A stretch of DNA of 9,131 nucleotides. It comes from Rhodospirillales bacterium. GTDB taxonomy: Bacteria > Pseudomonadota > Alphaproteobacteria > UBA9219. Below the pieces are notes generated by a model that saw nothing but the letters and a program-made list of their open reading frames with translations, did not search any database and was not told the DNA's origin. Position numbers and translations under genes: made by a program. The stretch spans positions 1 through 9,131 of the forward strand of contig JAATFY010000274.1 of the NCBI GenBank assembly GCA_015654915.1, read 5' to 3'. Below, piece by piece: positions 5,557-9,131 of this stretch. Numbering within the stretch: the first letter of the stretch is position 1; every line of letters starts with the position of its first letter.

Positions 5557-6475
5557 CGCTAGCTTTCGCCACTTCAATGCGCCGCAAGGGCGGCATGTAA
5601 AGCAGGAACGCGGCGGCGACATAGATCGACGAATAAGTGCCGACCAGAATGCCCCAGGTCAGCGCTGCCGAGAAATTGATCAGCGTCGGCCCGCCCATGA
5701 AAACCAGCGGCAGCAACGCCAGCAAGGTGCAGCCCGCCGTCATGGTGGTGCGCGACAGGGTCTGGTTGACGGAGTCATTGATAACATCGCGCAGGCTGGT
5801 TGCTTTTTGTCGCCGCAGAGTCTCGCGGATACGGTCGAACACAACGACGGTATCGTTGATCGAATAACCCGCCAAAGTCAGCAGCGCCGCCACTGCCGTC
5901 AGGTTGAAATCCAGCTGCAGCACGGAATAAAGCCCGACGGTGGTCAGCACATCGTGAAAGGTGGCGATCAGGGCCGCGACGCCGAACTGCCATTCGAAGC
6001 GCAGGCCCACATATAGGGAAATCGCCAGCATCGCCAGCACCGTCGCCATGATACCGGCATGCAGCAACTCCTTGCCGACGGTGGGGCCCACCACTTCGAC
6101 ACGGCGGTATTCGTAGGCGGTGCCCAGTTTATCGCGCACGGTCTGGACGGCTTTCATCTGCGCCGTTTCATCGCCTTCCTGCCTCTGGATGCGGATCAGG
6201 ACGTCGGTCGGCGCGCCGAATTGCTGCAACTCGATCTCGCCGAGATTAAGCCCGTCAAGTTCCGAACGCAGCGCGGCGATATCGACCGCCTGCGGCGCCT
6301 TCGCTTCGATAAGGATGCCGCCCTTGAAATCGATGCCGAGATTGAGGCCTTTCACGAACAGCGCAGCGACGGTGATGAGCACAAGAATGATCGTGACGCT
6401 GAACGCCCACCAGCGCTTGGCGACGAAATCGATCTTGGTGTCGGCGGGAATGAAATGGATCGGGCGGAGAAACAT
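5543..6475 (-). CDS. secF: Protein translocase subunit SecF
   Basis: A 310-aa inner-membrane protein of the RND superfamily which, with SecD, uses the proton gradient to help pull proteins out of the SecYEG channel. Family landmarks are GLNLGIDFKGG (43-53) after the first membrane helix, the periplasmic domain (about 54-135), VGPTVGKEL (129-137), FHDVL (173-177), the highly conserved SINDTVVVFDRIRE (205-218) and SRTTMT (241-246). Six membrane helices fit the hydrophobic pattern. The start at 6473-6475 (MFLRPIHFIP) fits the family and has AGGG upstream; a longer reading from a TTG at 6529 adds 18 residues that do not look like SecF. secD normally lies just upstream in the same operon, but here the upstream side is a repeat element and a TPR lipoprotein gene. 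Confidence 0.96.
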   Translation of the reverse strand: MFLRPIHFIPADTKIDFVAKRWWAFSVTIILVLITVAALFVKGLNLGIDFKGGILIEAKAPQAVDIAALRSELDGLNLGEIELQQFGAPTDVLIRIQRQEGDETAQMKAVQTVRDKLGTAYEYRRVEVVGPTVGKELLHAGIMATVLAMLAISLYVGLRFEWQFGVAALIATFHDVLTTVGLYSVLQLDFNLTAVAALLTLAGYSINDTVVVFDRIRETLRRQKATSLRDVINDSVNQTLSRTTMTAGCTLLALLPLVFMGGPTLINFSAALTWGILVGTYSSIYVAAAFLLYMPPLRRIEVAKASASAT

Positions 6476-6508
6476 GGGAATCCCTGAGTTACACGTAAGA
6501 CTTAATGC

Positions 6509-6536
6509 CATATCAGCTGTAAAACACAAGCGTCAA
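6509..6536 (-). promoter_or_regulatory. Possible secF promoter
   Basis: On the minus strand TTGACG (6531-6536) is followed after 16 bases by GATATG (6509-6514). The -35 is good (5 of 6) and the -10 is poor (3 of 6). It lies between the repeat element and the secF start, where an independent promoter would be expected if secF is not read through from the TPR gene. Confidence 0.28.
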
Positions 6537-6562
6537 ACTTCTCTCCACCGGCGATATAGAAA

Positions 6563-6676
6563 CGTCATTCCGGAAACGTGAGCGTGGCGAACGTTATCCG
6601 GAATCCATGAACCGGTTTATCGGTAAATGCGGTGCCCTGGATTCCGGATTCGCGCTGCGCGCGCTCCGGAATGACG
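6563..6676. repeat. Nested inverted-repeat element, copy 2
   Basis: The outer arms CGTCATTCCGG (6563-6573) and CCGGAATGACG (6666-6676) are perfect 11-base inverted repeats. The inner arms CCGGAATCCA (6598-6607) and TGGATTCCGG (6638-6647) are perfect 10-base inverted repeats. This is the same outer/inner plan as the element at 607-738, while the sequences between arms differ (here AACGT...ACGTT at 6575-6595 and ACCG...CGGT at 6611-6624). It ends 4 bases from the stop codon of the TPR lipoprotein gene, so on that strand it may act as a 3' hairpin. Confidence 0.8.
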
Positions 6677-6680
6677 ATTT

Positions 6681-7700
6681 TTATGCCCCATGCGCCTTGC
6701 AGGGGATTTTTTCTTTTTTCAGCCTGTCGCAGAAATTGTGGAGCCTTTCAGCACGGGCGAAGCCGGTCACGCGTAGCGTGAAGACCGGCGTGCCGCCGAT
6801 GATTTTAACCTCCGGCGTCGTGGCGATAATCAGTCCCGCCACTTCTCCGGCAAAGGAGGTTTTAACCTGATCGCTGCGGGCCGCCGCCATTGCTTCGGTG
6901 GCGAAGCTGCCGAGATCGGCGTAAAGTTTTGGCGCGACCGAAAGCTTTGCCCGCTGGGCATGGTAATAATCGAGATTATGTTTGACCTGCTCCGGCGTCA
7001 GGTCGATGCGGCCCACGCGTTCGGCATCGGCATCCATTCCCGCCATGCCGTAAGCCTCGGCCAGATTTTGCCGCAACGCCGGTGTCGCACCCTTGTCCTT
7101 GATGTGCGGTTCCAGCAGTTTGATCGCTTCGCCGTAAGCGCCCACCAGCACATAGGAATGCGCGAGGTTGTTCAGCGCCGCGTAATCATCCGGGTTGTCG
7201 TCGAGGATATCCTTGTAAATTTTCTGCGCGGCGTCGTGTTTGCCGAGATAATCCAGAGAAATGCCGAGGCCGTTCAGCGCTTTGGTATCGCCGCTGTCGA
7301 TCTGTAGCGCTTTTTCATATTCGGCTTTGGCATCCACAGGCCGGTTCAGTTTGATAAAGACGCGGCCAAGATCGCGATGCAGGTCGCCGTCGTCCGGTTT
7401 TGTTTGTACAGCCAGCCGGTATTGTCCGGCAGCATTGATGTTGTCGCCATGGGCTTCGAGAATTTCGGCGAGCGCAACCCGCGCCTTGATATCGTCCGGA
7501 TTGCGCTGCAGCGCGCGCTGGTAAAAATCGGCGGCGCCCGCATCATCGCCGTGCGCCCGCAACTGGTCGGCGAGATGGGTCATGCCTTGGACGTCTGCGC
7601 CGTCCGGCTTTTCGGGCATGCTGCAACCCGTTATGAGCGCCAACCCGAAAAAAACCGTAACTAGCTGGAAAATAATGAAGTTTTTCGGTTTAATCAGCAT
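6681..7700 (-). CDS. TPR-repeat lipoprotein (TadD-like) with C-terminal SPOR-like domain
   Basis: A 339-aa exported lipoprotein. A hydrophobic signal ends in a lipobox, LITGC, with Cys26 as the lipidated residue. About five tetratricopeptide repeats follow (roughly residues 39-208, with recurring A-x-x-x-Y-x-x-A-L-x-x-x-P-x-D). After a linker, residues 297-336 (TPVFTLRVTGFARAERLHNFC..LK...IPC) look like the second half of a SPOR domain, with two cysteines (324 and 334) in positions common in SPOR proteins. TPR lipoproteins of this build include TadD and PilF/PilW pilus-biogenesis pilotins, which suggests a link to the pilin-like cassette about 1 kb away, but also many general envelope proteins, so the role is unsure. 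The start ATG (7698-7700) has GAGG about 7 bases upstream. It is divergent from the LdtR-like gene. Confidence 0.82.
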   Translation of the reverse strand: MLIKPKNFIIFQLVTVFFGLALITGCSMPEKPDGADVQGMTHLADQLRAHGDDAGAADFYQRALQRNPDDIKARVALAEILEAHGDNINAAGQYRLAVQTKPDDGDLHRDLGRVFIKLNRPVDAKAEYEKALQIDSGDTKALNGLGISLDYLGKHDAAQKIYKDILDDNPDDYAALNNLAHSYVLVGAYGEAIKLLEPHIKDKGATPALRQNLAEAYGMAGMDADAERVGRIDLTPEQVKHNLDYYHAQRAKLSVAPKLYADLGSFATEAMAAARSDQVKTSFAGEVAGLIIATTPEVKIIGGTPVFTLRVTGFARAERLHNFCDRLKKEKIPCKAHGA

Positions 7701-7823
7701 GCCGCCTCGCGGACCGGAGGGAAAGAGCCGCTATCTTGCCAGAATACAGGCTTAACCAAAAATTATTTTTCATGCGGGTAGTTTGGTGTTTGAACTCGGT
7801 TTCCGCTCTTTTAATCATCTGTC
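7701..7823. promoter_or_regulatory. Divergent promoter region of TPR lipoprotein and LdtR-like genes
   Basis: Both promoters must lie in these 123 bases. On the plus strand TTGAAC (7790-7795) and TAATCA (7812-7817), 16 bases apart, are a weak candidate that would start transcription close to the ATG at 7824. An A/T-rich patch (7757-7770) lies between the genes. No convincing palindromic operator was found by eye, although autoregulation by the MarR protein would be usual. Confidence 0.25.
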
Positions 7824-8330
7824 ATGAACGATTCGTCACATCCTTCCGGCCCTTCGGTGCCGCAAATCACGCAAGACATCCCGCGCCTGATCGAACGCAT
7901 GCATCGGCGTTTTCTCGACGTGCTGCGGATCGAACTGACCCGTCACGGCATCAACGATATCAGTCCCGTGCAGGCGATGATGCTGGCGAATATCGGCGAG
8001 GAAGAAATCTCCGTGCGTGATCTGATCGAGCGCGGCTATTATCTCGGCTCCAACGCCTCCTATAATCTGAAAAATCTGGTCGATGGCGGCTATGTCGACC
8101 GCCCGGCGTCCGAGCGCGACCGCCGCGCAGCCAGGCTGAAAGTATCACCGAAAGGCAAAACCATTCTCGAAGCGCTTGGCAAGCTCAACATCCAAATGGC
8201 AGATCCGCTCCTGAAACAGGAAGCCGAGGCGCATGAACTTGAAATCACCTACCGCACCTTGCGCCGCCTTGAACACAGATGGTCGGACAGCATCCGCTTC
8301 GCCGGCGGCGTGGGCGAAGAAGGGTTTTAA
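7824..8330 (+). CDS. MarR-family transcriptional regulator, LdtR-like
   Basis: A 168-aa winged-helix regulator. An N-terminal dimerisation helix (about 18-42, RLIERMHRRFLDVLRIEL) is followed by the helix-turn-helix region (about 46-90) with the very characteristic RGYYLGSNASYNLKNLVDGGY (70-90), then the wing with DRR (99-101) and RLKVSPKG (104-111). This segment matches the LdtR branch of MarR proteins of alphaproteobacteria; in Liberibacter, LdtR activates an L,D-transpeptidase gene and affects osmotic stress tolerance. A cell-envelope role here would suit the neighbouring envelope genes but is inferred. No Shine-Dalgarno sequence is seen before the ATG. The stop codon lies in a small palindrome, AAGGGTT-tt-AACCCTT (8320-8335), too small to count as a clear terminator. 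Confidence 0.85.
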   Translation: MNDSSHPSGPSVPQITQDIPRLIERMHRRFLDVLRIELTRHGINDISPVQAMMLANIGEEEISVRDLIERGYYLGSNASYNLKNLVDGGYVDRPASERDRRAARLKVSPKGKTILEALGKLNIQMADPLLKQEAEAHELEITYRTLRRLEHRWSDSIRFAGGVGEEGF

Positions 8331-8435
8331 CCCTTGCACCGCCGTTGCCACGGCATTCCTTAACACTCTCTTTCCATAAAACCTTGTTTCCGGCTCTATT
8401 CGGACACAGATTTGCCCAACCTGTCCGGCATTGTC

Positions 8436-8447
8436 ATGTCAAGACAT
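8436..8447. promoter_or_regulatory. Short perfect palindrome upstream of the small exported protein gene
   Basis: ATGTC-aa-GACAT is a perfect two-fold symmetric site 33 bases before the start codon at 8481. A second inverted pair, CGGACA (8401-8406) and TGTCCG (8422-8427), lies just upstream. Either could be an operator or a leader hairpin; no regulator can be named from sequence. Confidence 0.25.
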
Positions 8448-8480
8448 ACCCGCCCCGATCCACATCAACAGGAGAACAGA

Positions 8481-8879
8481 ATGAAAAAGCTTATCGCGAC
8501 GACCGCTTTCGCAGCTCTTCTTATTGCTGCCGCGCCTGCCGCCGTCATGGCCCAGACAACGGACACGACTGTTCCCAACCATCCACGTGTCAATGAAGTC
8601 GATCAGCGCCTGCAGAACCAGCAGAACCGCATCGATGCCGGTGTCGCCAACGGGCAGATCAACGCCAATCAGGCCGCCCGCGACCAAAAGACGGACGCAA
8701 AAGTCTCGCAGGAACTCAGCGCCGACGAAGCCAAGAACGGCGGCCACATCACCAAGGCCGAGCAGACGCATATGAACAATCAACTTAACAAGGACAGTAC
8801 CCGCATCCGTCACCAACGGACTAAAGCCGGCACCCCCGCTGCCACGCCTGCCGTTGCCCCTGCGGCTCCGGCGCAATAA
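8481..8879 (+). CDS. Small exported (periplasmic) protein, unknown function
   Basis: A 132-aa protein with a classical signal peptide (MKKLIATTAFAALLIAAAPAAVMA, cleavage after Ala24). The mature part is polar and helical, with two related units: VDQRLQNQQNRIDAGVANGQINANQAARDQ (40-69) and a second with GGHITKAEQTHMNNQLNKDSTRIR (87-110). This R-x-x-x-Q-x-x-R-I-x-x-G-V-x-x-G-Q-I/L-x-x-x-x-A pattern recurs in short exported proteins of many proteobacteria whose function I do not know. The C-terminus (116-132) is a low-complexity Ala/Pro/Thr tail. AGGAG 7-11 bases before the ATG makes this the clear start; a longer reading from 8412 would hide the signal peptide. It has its own terminator at 8914-8955. 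Confidence 0.82.
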   Translation: MKKLIATTAFAALLIAAAPAAVMAQTTDTTVPNHPRVNEVDQRLQNQQNRIDAGVANGQINANQAARDQKTDAKVSQELSADEAKNGGHITKAEQTHMNNQLNKDSTRIRHQRTKAGTPAATPAVAPAAPAQ

Positions 8880-8913
8880 TCGGCGTCCGATAACGAAAAC
8901 AATCGGAAATACC

Positions 8914-8955
8914 AGCCCCCTCGGCCGGATAAAGACGGCGGAGGGGGCTTTTCTT
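8914..8955 (+). terminator. Rho-independent terminator after the small exported protein gene
   Basis: AGCCCCCTC (8914-8922) pairs perfectly with GAGGGGGCT (8941-8949); the 18-base loop can form a small inner CCG/CGG stem. The stem is followed by TTTTCTTC on the plus strand, 34 bases after the stop codon. Confidence 0.85.
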
Positions 8956-9045
8956 CGGCATCTGTTGGCTTGGCGCGGGCGTTGTAAACTGCTACCAAAA
9001 ACATAAGCCTGTTCCCTCCCCGTTTCCCTCTCCCGCCGTTTCCCC

Positions 9046-9131
9046 ATGGTTGCCCGCGTTTCCACGGTCGCGTTCGAAGGCACGAAAGTCCTCGACATCA
9101 ATGTTCATGGGCAGATGTCGCCAGGCCTGCC
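9046..9131 (+). CDS. comM: ComM/YifB-family Mg-chelatase-like AAA+ protein, N-terminal fragment
   Basis: Twenty-eight codons are visible before the window ends. The N-terminus MVARVSTVAFEG..VLDINV....SPGL matches the start of YifB/ComM proteins (typical form: L-A-R-V-x-T-x-A-F-x-G-I-x-A-x-x-V-x-V-x-x-x-x-x-x-G-L-P). Full proteins are about 500 aa with an S5-like N-terminal domain, an AAA+ core and a Mg-chelatase C-terminal domain. ComM is a hexameric helicase that promotes branch migration during natural transformation. No ribosome-binding site is obvious upstream; the start was chosen by family match. The assignment rests on a short fragment but on a distinctive pattern. Confidence 0.8.
   Translation, partial: MVARVSTVAFEGTKVLDINVHGQMSPGL

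Noticed and set aside
6473..6529. Longer SecF start from TTG at 6529
   Set aside because: The extra 18 residues do not fit SecF N-termini, and the ATG at 6475 has an AGGG ribosome-binding site and gives the usual length.
8320..8335. AAGGGTT-tt-AACCCTT at the end of the MarR-type gene as a terminator
   Set aside because: The stem is short, A/T-rich at its core with a 2-base loop, and has no U-tract after it.
8439..9101. A 220-codon minus-strand open frame over the small exported protein gene, its terminator and the comM start
   Set aside because: It crosses a clear terminator and two recognisable plus-strand genes, and the peptide is Arg/Gly-rich without recognisable domains.

Overview
This is a GC-rich, gene-dense bacterial chromosomal segment that looks alphaproteobacterial. 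The signs are a Phasin_2-type granule protein, a D,D-carboxypeptidase with a C-terminal SPOR domain, a MarR regulator of the LdtR type (a family I know from alphaproteobacteria), a TadV/CpaA-size prepilin peptidase, and dispersed palindromes of the form GTCATTCCGG...CCGGAATGAC. I cannot name the genus. I saw no rRNA, tRNA, CRISPR array, transposase or phage gene.

Layout from left to right. (i) 1-515: the 3' end of a MAPEG-family membrane protein gene (+), converging tail to tail with a gene for an 81-aa two-helix membrane protein (-). (ii) 516-818: non-coding, holding a nested inverted-repeat element and the hairpin terminator of the next gene. (iii) 819-1223: a phasin gene (-) with a good sigma70-type promoter and a possible PhaR-type operator, divergent from (iv) 1385-2695: a secreted penicillin-binding D,D-carboxypeptidase with a SPOR domain (+). 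(v) 2699-3622: a DhnA-type class I fructose-bisphosphate aldolase (-), stop codon to stop codon with the previous gene. (vi) 3748-5556: a compact three-gene cassette (+) of two paralogous pilin-like secreted proteins followed by a small A24 prepilin peptidase. (vii) 5543-6475: secF (-), overlapping the end of the peptidase gene and with no secD beside it. (viii) 6476-6680: a second copy of the nested palindromic repeat. (ix) 6681-7700: a TPR lipoprotein with a SPOR-like tail (-). (x) 7824-8330: the LdtR-like regulator (+). (xi) 8481-8879: a small exported protein followed by a strong terminator. (xii) from 9046: the first 28 codons of a ComM/YifB-type AAA+ protein.

Most of the genes serve the cell envelope: peptidoglycan trimming (D,D-carboxypeptidase), septal-peptidoglycan-type SPOR domains, secretion (SecF), a surface pilin-like system, a lipoprotein and a periplasmic protein. 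Phasin and aldolase belong to carbon storage and central metabolism. The most unusual part is the pilin-pilin-peptidase cassette. Both pilin-like proteins share a conserved GIAIGPILFVLAILG core that lacks the usual Glu at mature position +5, and the adjacent gene encodes an enzyme that could process them. No assembly ATPase, platform protein or secretin gene is in the window.
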